In this document: one piece after another, positions 45,140 through 53,767 of the stretch
How the letters are laid out: each line of letters begins with the position of its first letter
Numbering within the stretch: position 1 is the first letter of the stretch
Origin: Arthrobacter alpinus
GTDB taxonomy: Bacteria; Actinomycetota; Actinomycetes; Actinomycetales; Micrococcaceae
Assembly (NCBI RefSeq): GCF_001294625.1
Contig: NZ_CP012677.1
Location: 3,224,001 to 3,288,000 of the forward strand
Length of the DNA stretch: 64,000 nt
Direction of reading: 5' to 3'
The notes under the pieces: model-generated
What the model was told of the DNA's origin: nothing
The model's database searches: none
What the model saw: the letters and a program-made list of their open reading frames with translations, nothing else
Translations under genes and position numbers: made by a program

Positions 45140-45844
45140 GTGAAGCGCGCCGAACGCCTTCATGCTCTAACTGAGATGTTGCGCCGCAGCGGCGCGCGGG
45201 GGGTGTCCGCCGAACGGTTGGCGAGTGAGTTCGAGGTATCCGTGCGCACGGTCAAGAGGGACCTCGATGCGCTAGAGAACAGCGGGGCGCTTCTATGATC
45301 GCGCCCAGGCCCTGGCGGGGGCTACGGACTAGCCGACGGCGCGTCCCTGCCGCCTGTCAGCTTGTCCCCAGCGCAGGCCGTGGCTCTCATGGCGGCCGTG
45401 TCTGCTGCCCCCGATGCCCCCTACGCAGATCTGGCAGCCGCGGGTATCCAGAAGATCCTGGACGTCCTCGATCCCAGAACCCGAGCAAGAGCTGACGAAT
45501 TAGCCCAACGCGTCTGGGTTAACTCAGTTCCTTCGTCTTCGCGCGCAATAAAGTCGGCTTTGGAGGAGGCGATGGCCGAGGAGCGCCTAGTTCGCATTCG
45601 CTACACTTCTAGAGATGGCACCACGACCACCCGCGACGTCGAACCTGTGCTGTTTGCCTCGACGAACGGCCAGTGGTACCTAATTGGGTGGTGCCGACTG
45701 CGCGATGCAATGCGATGGTTTACCGTATCGCGCATCGATCGGGCCAACGTAACTAAGACGGCCTGTAGTGGCCACACCATCCACGAGGTTGGGATGCCCC
45801 CGGCGAACGCTACACCGGCGCATGGTCAGCGAGTGAATCACTGA
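45140..45844 (+). pseudogene. WYL-domain (YafY-type) regulator with internal stop
   Basis: GTG 45140 opens MKRAERLHALTEMLRRSGAR and the HTH EFEVSVRTVKRDLDALENSG. An in-frame TGA at 45296-45298 interrupts it; the same frame then goes on with SRPGPGGGYGLADGASLPPV, the WYL region (GQWYLIGWCRLRDAMRWFTV) and a stop at 45844. All expected parts are present around the single stop, though a pair of nearby indels could also explain the local disagreement with the family. About 234 codons in total. Confidence 0.8.
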
Positions 45845-45956
45845 AGTAACGCTTACTGGGACTGTTGAGCCCGCGGGCATTTGTCGGGTCACCACACGGA
45901 TACGAGCCTGCTTGGGATGCTATCTCGACAGCCAGCGGAGGGCGCCCGGGAGCAGG

Positions 45957-46016
45957 ATTGGACTGCTGCTGATATTTAGGACAGTGGGCCCTCCTAAATA
46001 TCCACAGCAGTCCAAT
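45957..46016. repeat. 25-bp near-perfect inverted repeat
   Basis: Arms 45957-45981 and 45992-46016 match at 23 of 25 positions, with a 10-nt loop (cagtgggccc). The inner part tatttagga / tcctaaata is perfect. It lies in a gene-free stretch after the WYL remnant. Could be a terminator or a recombination site. Confidence 0.7.
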
Positions 46017-46145
46017 CATCATTTGGCTATGCTCGCAGCCGCCGAGAGCGTGGGCAAGGCAGTTGCCTGTTCAAGGAACCGTGCGCGGATGACAGATATC
46101 CACCTGGGTTCAAGCACCCCCGAAGCCGGCAGGGAGATACTGAGA

Positions 46146-46313
46146 CTATTCGCTTCGGCTCGCAGACCCCGTGGTGCCCCTAATCTCCGCAATCCGGAGT
46201 CGCAGAAAAGTAACGGCCAGGATCAAGACCCAGATAACAAGTACTGCGATGACGACGAAAACCAATGAGTAGAGGCCGATAAAAAGGCCGCCCATGGCAC
46301 CAAAACCATACAT
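46146..46313 (-). CDS. Small membrane protein, 55 aa
   Basis: Read directly on the minus strand: MYGFGAMGGLFIGLYSLVFV, a second hydrophobic stretch VIAVLVIWVLILAVTFL, then a basic/charged tail RLRIAEIRG ending SASRSE. One long or two short membrane helices. GGGG lies 5-8 nt before the ATG. No family recognised. Confidence 0.6.
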   Translation of the reverse strand: MYGFGAMGGLFIGLYSLVFVVIAVLVIWVLILAVTFLRLRIAEIRGTTGSASRSE

Positions 46314-46640
46314 TTGAACCCCCAGCTTTCCAGTACCACCTGCTCGGTGGCGTTAATGAAAGAATCCGTTCGTCGAACATATAACACCACCAGTTAAGGA
46401 ATCCGGAACAGGGCTTCTTTACCGTCACAACAGGCTTGCCGCCCCGCAAGGACGGTCTCGCATGGACTTCGGCAAACAGTCCCGCAAGTCGGTCCGGCAA
46501 CGGCCATTGAATCACCTAAATTATCAGTGGCAGCGAGATTGATGGCGCTGTCCGCAGGGGAACCTTTACCGGGATGCGAGGCGAATACGGACCGGTGAGT
46601 GTGGGTGAAAGCTTGAGAGGGTGGAACTCTAGTGCGCCGG
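46314..46640. other. Region without supported gene
   Basis: About 330 nt between the small membrane protein and the SDR gene. A 111-codon minus-strand frame crosses it but shows no domain and unlikely composition (many Trp and Cys). Nothing else seen. Confidence 0.4.
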
Positions 46641-47432
46641 TCAGAGTATTGCGGTCAGTACTCCGCCGTCAGCGCGCACGGCAGTTCCGTTTGTCGCGGA
46701 GGAAAGGGGACTTGAGAGATACACGGCGAGGTTCGCGATTTCGGCGGGCTCGATAAAGCGCTCAAGGAGAGATGTCTGGTTGCCACCAATGATCATTGCT
46801 TTCATCTCATCCGCTGACATTCGCTGCGACTCAGCGATGTCATGGATGGTACCGGCAACACCGTCGGAGTAGGTGGGGCCACCGAGGATCGTGTTGACCG
46901 TCACACCGGTACCGCGGGTGAGCTTGGCGAGACCGTTGCTCAAGGCGAGCATCCCTGCTTTCGTCACGCCGTAGTGCGTCATGTCAGCGGGTACGTTTAC
47001 ACCTGATTCGCTGCCTACGAAAATGATCCGGCCCCAGCGCGCATCGATCATCCCGGGTAGTAGCTCTCTGGAGAGCCGGACTCCGCTCATCACGTTTACC
47101 GCGAAGTAGCAAGACCAGTCATCGTCAGATATTTCAGTGAAGGGCTTTAGCCCGAAGAGACCGACGTTATTGACAAGGATGTCGACGGCCCCGAGCGAGC
47201 TGAGTAGCCTTTGCACCGCCGAGGCGTCTGTGAAGTCCGCCGCAATGCCGGTAGCGACTCCGCCAGGCACTTCGGCTTGAAGGTTCTTCACAGATTGCTG
47301 GAGGCGGCTGGCATCGCGGCCGTTGATAACCACCTCGGCCCCCTCCTGGAGGAGAGCCTTCGCGATCGCGTACCCAATCCCTTGCGTTGAACCGCTTATA
47401 AAGGCGCGTTTGTTTGACAGCTGCATGTCCAT
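46641..47432 (-). CDS. Short-chain dehydrogenase/reductase
   Basis: 263-aa classical SDR. Cofactor motif SGSTQGIGYAIAKAL, NNVG in place of NNAG, catalytic VGSESG with MTHYGVTKAG (Tyr and Lys four apart) and the C-terminal LSSPLSSATNGTAVRADGG. Divergent from a MarR regulator across an operator region with two identical 22-nt repeats, so it is very likely its target. Substrate unknown. Confidence 0.93.
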   Translation of the reverse strand: MDMQLSNKRAFISGSTQGIGYAIAKALLQEGAEVVINGRDASRLQQSVKNLQAEVPGGVATGIAADFTDASAVQRLLSSLGAVDILVNNVGLFGLKPFTEISDDDWSCYFAVNVMSGVRLSRELLPGMIDARWGRIIFVGSESGVNVPADMTHYGVTKAGMLALSNGLAKLTRGTGVTVNTILGGPTYSDGVAGTIHDIAESQRMSADEMKAMIIGGNQTSLLERFIEPAEIANLAVYLSSPLSSATNGTAVRADGGVLTAIL

Positions 47433-47452
47433 GGTCGTTCTAGCCTCTCATT

Positions 47453-47506
47453 ATTGCTTGCTCAGTCAAGTAAATCTAATCCCAATTGCTTGCTCAGTCA
47501 AGTAAA
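47453..47506. promoter_or_regulatory. Tandem MarR operators
   Basis: Two identical 22-nt sites, 47453-47474 and 47485-47506, 32 bp apart (about three helical turns). Each contains the dyad TTGCTTG-ctcagt-CAAGTAA, a MarR-type operator shape. They fill the intergenic region between the SDR and MarR genes; the second ends 16 nt before the MarR ATG. Confidence 0.85.
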
Positions 47507-47522
47507 CCGGTACCCTGTATGC

Positions 47523-48032
47523 ATGACTGATTCCAGCGTCCCAAACCTCCTCAAGGGAGATAACCTCACGACGTGGGCAGCTCTTGCGACGGTATTGGAA
47601 TGGCTGCCTGCCGCACTCGATGCGCCTTTGGTTCGTGATTTCGACGTCACACACTTCGAGTACGGCATCCTCTACGCCTTGGCTGACACGCCAAACCAGA
47701 CGCTTGGGATGACCGTTCTGGCCGGCTATGCCAATAGCTCGCTTTCTAGGCTCTCTCGAGCAGTATCGCGGATTGAGGGTCGCGGTTGGGTGCAGCGCAG
47801 TCGGGACCCCTTGGATGGGCGGTCCACCCTAGCATCGCTGACCGAGGCCGGGCTAGCCATGCTCGAAAAAGCCACGCCCGTGCATTCTCGGACCGTCACG
47901 AAATTAGTCCTAGAGCCCCTCACAAACGCCCAACGAGATCAGCTGCGCGATATCAGTCTTCGAATCCAACATGCGATTCGGGAGCAGGAGAGTTGGCAGG
48001 CAACAAGCACCCACTCTTCCGACACTGATTAA
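47523..48032 (+). CDS. MarR-family regulator
   Basis: 169 aa with the winged helix (TLGMTVLAGYANSSLSRLSR, then WVQRSRDPLDGRSTLASLTE). ATG 47523 follows directly on the second operator copy, so autorepression is likely. Divergent from the SDR gene, which it probably represses until an aldehyde, quinone or similar ligand binds (inference from such pairs). Confidence 0.92.
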   Translation: MTDSSVPNLLKGDNLTTWAALATVLEWLPAALDAPLVRDFDVTHFEYGILYALADTPNQTLGMTVLAGYANSSLSRLSRAVSRIEGRGWVQRSRDPLDGRSTLASLTEAGLAMLEKATPVHSRTVTKLVLEPLTNAQRDQLRDISLRIQHAIREQESWQATSTHSSDTD

Positions 48033-48199
48033 CGTCTTGATTTATTTGTCACGGTCACAGCCTTCCCGCAAGCCGGTCCCCCACCGGTCCAGCCCCCCAC
48101 AATTCCCCGAAAAAATAGCCCGTGTGCTTCCGCGGTCGCCGGATCCCCTTAGAACCTGCCCGAGAAAAAGGCCCGGTTATGGTGCCTCAACTGCAACAC

Positions 48200-48239
48200 A
48201 TTGTCCGTCTCGTATCCCTAGGGATACGAGACGGACAAT
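48200..48239. repeat. 40-bp perfect palindrome
   Basis: The 20-nt half ATTGTCCGTCTCGTATCCCT (48200-48219) is followed with no spacer by its exact reverse complement (48220-48239). The flanks do not pair. It lies in a 370-nt stretch without genes, between the MarR gene and the IS256-like element. Confidence 0.9.
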
Positions 48240-48395
48240 CGACTGAGGGAATGCTTCGGCAGCAACGCTCTCATTTTCGCGGCATGGTGTGGGTTCGTCC
48301 TCGGCCGGTGATTCTCGTAACCATGTCTTGAACCTGCCTGGTTGAATCAGTGTATTCATCGTTAGTTACGAGTCATCTCGGAGTGGTCTCTGACG

Positions 48396-48403
48396 AAACT
48401 GAT
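48396..48403 (+). repeat. Target-site duplication, left copy
   Basis: AAACTGAT directly before the left inverted repeat; the same eight bases follow the right end at 49753-49760. Confidence 0.9.
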
Positions 48404-49752
48404 GGTTACGTCCCGTGGAGTGGTGTAGTTTCCGGTTGCTGAGCATCGGATTTCTGATGTGAAGAGCCATCGTGCGATGGTCAGTGAGTACCGATCAAAG
48501 AACTCACAAAGAACGCAAACACACGATGGCTCTAGACCAGTCGGCCTTGCTTGACCTGCATGGCCAACTTAAACTCACCGATGTCTCCGACCGTATCCGC
48601 ACCGCGACCGAAACACTGTACCAGCAGCTCATCGAGGCCGAGGGGACCGCGTTCATCGGTGCCGCCCCGTTCCAACGCTCCGAGGCCCGCACAATCCAGC
48701 GCAACGGGTCCCGGCCCAGGACGTTGACGACCACCGCCGGGGACCTGAACCTGAAGATCCCCGAGCTACGCAACGACTCATTCTTCCCTGCATTACTTGA
48801 GCGCCGGCGCCGCGTGGATCAGGCACTCTACGCCGTGGTGATGGAGGCCTACCTGCACGGTGTCTCCACCCGCAAGGTCGATGATCTGGTCAAGGCACTC
48901 GGGGCAGATACCGGGATTTTCCAAGTCCGAGGTGTCCCGGATCTGTGAGGGCTTGGACCATGGGGTCGGGCACAGGGTCGTGTCCCAGGCGGTCGTGGTC
49001 GCCTTCGGTGTGGCCGCTGACGGGCGACGGGAAGTCTTGGGCTTCGATGTCGGAGACAGCGAGAACGAGGGGTTCTGGGCCGCGTTTCTGCGGTCGTTAA
49101 AGGCCCGTGGACTGGACGGGGTGAAGCTGGCTATCTCCGATGCCCACAATGGCTTGAAGAAGGCCATCGGCACGGTTTTTCACGGTGCGGGCTGGCAGCG
49201 GTGCCGGGTCCATTTCATGCGTAACGTGCTCTCGATCGTGCCGAAGGGATCCCAAGACATGGTCGCCTCGATCATCCGCACCGCCTTCGCCCAGCCCGAC
49301 GCTGCACACGTGAACACCCAGTTCGATGAGGTCACGCGGATGCTGGCCAAGTCCCATCCGAAGGTCGCCGCGATGCTCGGCGACGCCCGGGACGACGTGC
49401 TCGCCTTCACTGGGTTCCCGGCCAGGCACTGGCGCCAAATCTGGTCCACGAACCCCATGGAACGGGTCAACAAGGAAATCAAAAGACGCACCGACGTCGT
49501 CCGGGTCTTCCCCAACCCCGCAGCGCTCCTACGGCTCGCCGGAGCCGTCCTCGTCGAGCAACATGACGAATGGGAAGCCGGGGACCGCCGCTACCTCTTG
49601 CGAAACCTCCATGTCCGAACTCAAGGCCATGAACACGGCATCAGTCGAACCCGTGAAGGAGGCGATTTTGCTCCCAGAACTCACTGCAGCGTAATCAAAG
49701 AACTGACCCGCACGGTGTCGAGGCAAACTCCACCACTCGGCGGGACGTAACC
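48404..49752 (+). mobile_element. Defective IS256-family insertion sequence
   Basis: 1349-bp element bounded by inverted repeats (48404-48431 and 49725-49752) matching at 25 of 28 positions, both starting GGTTACGTCCCG. It is flanked by an 8-bp duplication AAACTGAT, as expected for IS256 transposition. Its transposase is broken by two frameshifts and an internal deletion, so it is immobile unless helped in trans. Confidence 0.93.
48526..49694 (+). pseudogene. IS256/Mutator transposase, broken
   Basis: ATG 48526 opens MALDQSALLDLHGQLKLTDV. Frame breaks at a T4 run (48917-48920), where three T would continue as GISKSEVSRICEGLD. At about 48957 the sequence passes straight from EGLD to VGHRVVSQAVVV, skipping about 27-30 residues that in the family contain the first catalytic Asp (DATYxK). 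The rest is present, with LAISDAHNGLKKAI, WQRCRVHFMRN, WSTNPMERVNKEIKRRTDV. A second shift near 49600 separates DRRYL from SMSELKAMNTASVEP and the stop at 49694. Confidence 0.92.
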
Positions 49753-49854
49753 AAACTGATCGGCCACGCGCGTGTTTCGATGAGGCAGCAGTCCATCCAC
49801 CGCCGGCTGGCGGATTTCCTGGCCGTCAGCGTCTTACGCGAGGACCTGTGGTGA
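49753..49854 (+). pseudogene. 3' part of an ORF interrupted by the IS
   Basis: Removing the IS and one duplication copy joins 48366-48403 to 49761-49854 as one 44-codon frame ending at TGA 49852-49854; the right part reads KLIGHARVSMRQQSIHRRLA then DFLAVSVLREDLW. An upstream TAG at 48363 limits it. The family was not recognised. Confidence 0.45.
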
Positions 49855-50082
49855 GAGGTATTGCAGGAGCACGTCGTCGGGTCCCGGGTCGTGGCCTTCG
49901 TATGAGCGCTGCAGGTTATCAGGCTCTGGTGTCGTTCCAGGCTGACGCAGTGCCCGCAGAGTGAAAACACGCGCTTTGCTTGCGGCGTATGCGAATAACT
50001 GCTAGTCCTAGGGTAGGTGTTTGAAGTCACAGATGGCGCATTATCGCAAGCACAAGCAGTGGCGAAAGAAGGGATCTACAAA

Positions 50083-52392
50083 ATGGCGCGCAAAACTTCT
50101 CCTCGCGTAGACGAGCCCAAGGAAGACGAAGTTGAGGTCAGCGCCCAGAAAACTTGGGCTGCGGGCGTTCCTGGCGTTCTGCACTCGATGGGTCCGGCAC
50201 TGCGGGATATGGGTGTGGACAGGAGCCGTAAGACGCTGCTGGCGATGAACCAGCGGGACGGCTTTGATTGTATGAGTTGCGCGTGGCCTGATCCTGACCA
50301 CCGCTCACCTTTTGAGTTTTGTGAGAACGGGGCCAAGGCTGTCACGTGGGAAGCCACACCGATTACGGTGGACACGGACTTTTGGGCGGAACATCCGGTC
50401 AGCGAACTGCGCCAGCAGTCGGAGTACTGGCTGGGGCAACAGGGCCGACTGACCGAGCCGGTGTACAAGCCCGCAGGTGAAGACCACTACCGACCAATCA
50501 GCTGGGAGAAGGCGTTCTCGATTCTAGGCGGGAAGCTGAACAGCCTGGCATCCCCGGATGAGGCAGTCTTCTACACCAGCGGACGTACCTCCAACGAGGC
50601 GGCCTTCGCGTACCAGCTGTTCGTGCGCGCGTTCGGAACCAACAACCTGCCGGACTGCTCCAACATGTGCCATGAGTCCACGGGCTGGGCCATGGGGCAG
50701 ACCTTGGGCATCGGCAAGAGCACCATCTCCTACAATGACTTTGGCAAGTCCGATCTGATCATCATCATGGGCCAGAACCCGGGCACCAACCACCCTCGGA
50801 TGCTCACTGCCCTGGAAGGGGCCAAGAACAACGGTGCCGCGATTGTCGCCGTCAATCCGCTGCCCGAGGCTGGCCTGCTGCGGTACAAAAACCCTCAGGA
50901 AGTCAAGGGCATCATCGGGAACGGCACCGACATCGCGGACCAGTTCGTGCAAATACGCCTGGGCGGCGACATGGCGCTGCTGCAGGCGGTCTCCAAGCGG
51001 GTCCTTGAAGCGGAGGAAGCGAACCCGGGAACGGTGCTGGACCGGCAATTCATCCAGGATCACTGCGAAGGGTTGGGGGAACTGAAAGCGCATCTGGCCC
51101 GGCTGGATGCGGACGCGGTGCTCCAATCTACGGGACTGGCCCGGGAGGAGATCGACGAGCTGGCCGCACGCTACCTCAAGGCGGACCGGGTCATCATCAC
51201 CTGGGCCATGGGCCTGACCCAGCAGAAGAAGGGTGTGGCCACCATCAAGGAGATCGTCAACTTACTGCTGCTGCGCGGAAACATCGGCAAGCCCGGCGCC
51301 GGCGCGTCCCCGATCCGCGGGCACAGTAACGTCCAGGGTGATCGCACCATGGGCATCTGGGAACAGATGCCCCCGGTGTTCCTGGACGCCATCGAGAAGG
51401 AGTTCGGCTTCAATCCGCCCCGGGAGCATGGCACCGACGCGGTCCAGACGATCCAGAAAATGCGCGACGGCGACATGAAGGTTTTCGTGGCCATGGGAGG
51501 GAATCTGGTAGCGGCCATTTCGGACACCCACGCCGCGGAGGCGGCGATGGAGAACCTGGAGATGACAGTTCAAATTTCTACCAAGCTGAACAGGTCCCAC
51601 ACAGTGGTTGGCCAAGAGGCCCTGATACTGCCCACCATGGGCCGAACAGAAATCGACCGGCAGGACAGCGGAGACCAGTTCGTCTCCGTGGAGGACTCTG
51701 TCTGTGCGGTACATCCGTCCTGGGGCAAGGTGGAGCCGGTGGCGCCGAACCTGCTTTCAGAGGTGGCTATCGTCTCCCGGCTGGCGCAGGCCACGGTGGG
51801 TGAGAAGGTGAATGTGGACTGGGCAGGCTTCGAGAAGAACTACGACTTGATCCGCGAGCACATCTCGCACGTGGTGGACGGCTGCGAGAACTACAACCAG
51901 CGGATCCGCCAAGAAGGCGGCTTTGTGATGGCAAACGGCCCCCGGGATTCACGCACCTTCCACACCGCCACCGGCAAGGCCATATTCACCGTCAACGACC
52001 TGGAACACGTTCAATGCCCACCGGGGCGACTGATCCTGCAAACCATGCGTTCGCACGATCAGTTCAACACCACCATCTACGGGCACAACGACCGTTACCG
52101 GGGGATCAAGAAGGGTCGCGAGGTGGTCTTCGTGAATCCTGAGGACTTGGCTGCGCTGGGCCTTGCAGACGGCCAGTACGTCGATATCCATGGTGAGTAT
52201 ATGGACAACAAGGAACGCGTCCTACGCAATTACCGGGTGGTGGCCTACCCCAGCGCCCGGGGCTGTGCGGCAGCGTACTACCCGGAGGCGAATGTGCTGG
52301 TTCCGCTGGAATTCGTGGCCGAAGGAAGCAACACACCAGTTTCCAAACAAGTCGTGGTCCGACTGGAACCCGCCCTCAACAACGAGGCATAG
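50083..52392 (+). CDS. Formate-dehydrogenase-like molybdopterin oxidoreductase
   Basis: 769-aa alpha subunit of the FdhF/FdoG superfamily, soluble YdeP-like branch. An N-terminal cysteine cluster reads DCMSCAWPDP and later FEFCENGAK (three cysteines), then the molybdopterin domains: NMCHESTGWAMGQTLGIGKS, MGQNPGTNHPRML, GRTEIDRQDSG, and the C-terminal dinucleotide-binding LQTMRSHDQFNTTIYGHNDR. ATG 50083 is chosen, with AAGG about 10 nt upstream; the frame is open from 50017. No fdhD, moa or electron-acceptor gene is nearby. Substrate unproven. Confidence 0.9.
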   Translation: MARKTSPRVDEPKEDEVEVSAQKTWAAGVPGVLHSMGPALRDMGVDRSRKTLLAMNQRDGFDCMSCAWPDPDHRSPFEFCENGAKAVTWEATPITVDTDFWAEHPVSELRQQSEYWLGQQGRLTEPVYKPAGEDHYRPISWEKAFSILGGKLNSLASPDEAVFYTSGRTSNEAAFAYQLFVRAFGTNNLPDCSNMCHESTGWAMGQTLGIGKSTISYNDFGKSDLIIIMGQNPGTNHPRMLTALEGAKNNGAAIVAVNPLPEAGLLRYKNPQEVKGIIGNGTDIADQFVQIRLGGDMALLQAVSKRVLEAEEANPGTVLDRQFIQDHCEGLGELKAHLARLDADAVLQSTGLAREEIDELAARYLKADRVIITWAMGLTQQKKGVATIKEIVNLLLLRGNIGKPGAGASPIRGHSNVQGDRTMGIWEQMPPVFLDAIEKEFGFNPPREHGTDAVQTIQKMRDGDMKVFVAMGGNLVAAISDTHAAEAAMENLEMTVQISTKLNRSHTVVGQEALILPTMGRTEIDRQDSGDQFVSVEDSVCAVHPSWGKVEPVAPNLLSEVAIVSRLAQATVGEKVNVDWAGFEKNYDLIREHISHVVDGCENYNQRIRQEGGFVMANGPRDSRTFHTATGKAIFTVNDLEHVQCPPGRLILQTMRSHDQFNTTIYGHNDRYRGIKKGREVVFVNPEDLAALGLADGQYVDIHGEYMDNKERVLRNYRVVAYPSARGCAAAYYPEANVLVPLEFVAEGSNTPVSKQVVVRLEPALNNEA

Positions 52393-52628
52393 GCGAGCGC
52401 CGGGGCAGGCACCCCGAACGTGGTATTAACGGAACCGGGCAGGACCGGCGCCGCACGATTCCAAAAGGAAAACACCCGGGCCGATAGCTGGGCTCATCAA
52501 CCGGGAAGTCTCTTCTGTGGCGGTGGTCAGATAACCCTTCCGCCTGCGGACGCTGGGGTGTGGCCGTTAGCTCCGGGTTGTGAACTGGACCTTGACGTGC
52601 TTGAGCTCAGTGCGTGGAAGCACGGCGG

Positions 52629-53176
52629 TCACGACGCCTCCGCCTGCCGGTTACTGCCGGTTACTGCCGGTGCGTGCTGGTCCCACGGATTGCCGCCCGG
52701 CCAGAGCGCCTCCCGGTACTGGTTCATGAGGATGTGGCTGACATGGTCAGCCAGCAGGCTTCGAAGCGAGGAACGCTCGGATGGAACGCGATGCCAGGTG
52801 GTTCGCACGGCCTCCCACAGCTGCGGGTAGGCAGTCGCTCCACGTACTCGATCAGCCAAACGGGCCGCGTCCATGGCGGAACTACCTTGATCGATCTGAG
52901 TGTCTTCTCGTCCAGGTCCACGAGGTTTACCGGGTCTGAGCGGTCACCGGGATTTCTCCAGAGCGTATAAGTGATGCTCGCCGTCATTTCGCTATAACCA
53001 CCATCGTCCAGGCCATAGCTCAGACCCACAGCGTCCGTTTCCTCCAGCGACGGTTGGGGCATGAACCCCACCACTGGAATGGGAATGAGTTTTTGATTCT
53101 CGACCCATTCGGTACGAGGATCGGGGGCTTCTTCGGGGAGAATTCCACCCACTTCCATACCTCGACTATGGACCAA
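52629..53176 (-). pseudogene. Hypothetical protein, frameshifted
   Basis: An N-terminal frame from ATG 53176 (MVHSRGMEVGGILPEEAPDP; later GLSYGLDDGGYSEMTASITY) loses sense after VWLIEYVER. Near 52825-52840 a shift gives the second frame YPQLWEAVRTTWHRVPSERS then LADHVSHILMNQYREALWPG, ending at 52629. The two halves together look like one conserved actinobacterial protein of unknown function. An indel error is possible. Confidence 0.6.
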
Positions 53177-53257
53177 ACGGGGGTGCCTGTAAATGGGATC
53201 GTGGTTCAGGCTCCGAATGTCCTGGCAAAGGTTCCTTCAGCGGGTATAGCGATCAGT

Positions 53258-53464
53258 ATGGTTTTCCTTTCAAAGAATCTACTTCATGACCATTGTCAGC
53301 GCCGTGGTCAGTGCGCCGCCGTGGTTGTCAGTCCTGAGCACTACGAGCGGATGCTCGAGGTCCTGGAGGAAGCCGAAGATGTCGCCGCGTTCGACGAGGC
53401 GATGACAGAGGAGGGCCCTAGTATCCCTTGGGCTCAAGTGAAAGCCGATCTGGGCTGGGCATGA
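53258..53464 (+). CDS. Phd/YefM-type antitoxin, short
   Basis: 68 aa from ATG 53258. The core AAVVVSPEHYERMLEVLEEA and the tail EGPSIPWAQVKADLGWA are those of Phd/YefM antitoxins (DNA-binding strand plus toxin-binding helix). The N-terminal portion MVFLSKNLLHDHCQRRGQC does not look like the usual helix and is about 15 residues short, so the DNA-binding end may be truncated or shifted. Its TGA overlaps the toxin ATG (ATGA). Confidence 0.7.
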   Translation: MVFLSKNLLHDHCQRRGQCAAVVVSPEHYERMLEVLEEAEDVAAFDEAMTEEGPSIPWAQVKADLGWA

Positions 53465-53718
53465 CCTACCAAGTCCAATTGCGACCTGCCGCAGTTCGCT
53501 CGTTGAAACGAATTGACCATCAGGATGGCGACCGCATTCGTGGAGTCATCGTGCTCCTCGGGGAGGCTCCACGGCCACCAGGTGCCAAAGCCCTCCAAGG
53601 GCGTCCCGACCTCAGAGTTCGCATAGGGGACTACCGCATCGTCTACACCGTTGACGAGAACATCCTCGTTGTCGCAGTGATCACCCTCGGTCATCGCAGC
53701 AGTGATCACGAACGTTGA
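53461..53718 (+). CDS. RelE/ParE-family toxin
   Basis: 85-aa RelE-fold protein: YQVQLRPAAVRSLKRIDHQD, then KALQGRPDLRVRIGDYRIVY and VVAVITLGHRSSDHER. The RVRIGDYRIVY strand and late HR are the family hallmarks for ribosome-dependent mRNA cleavage. ATG 53461 overlaps the antitoxin stop, typical for such pairs. Confidence 0.9.
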   Translation: MTYQVQLRPAAVRSLKRIDHQDGDRIRGVIVLLGEAPRPPGAKALQGRPDLRVRIGDYRIVYTVDENILVVAVITLGHRSSDHER

Positions 53719-53767
53719 CTGTCGGTTTCTCTTCATTGCCAGGGCGGCACAGTGGCATACTGAGCCC

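Noticed and set aside
52655..52682. Short tandem repeat tgccggttac
   Set aside because: Only two and a half units inside a decayed ORF; no sign of a CRISPR or regulatory array.
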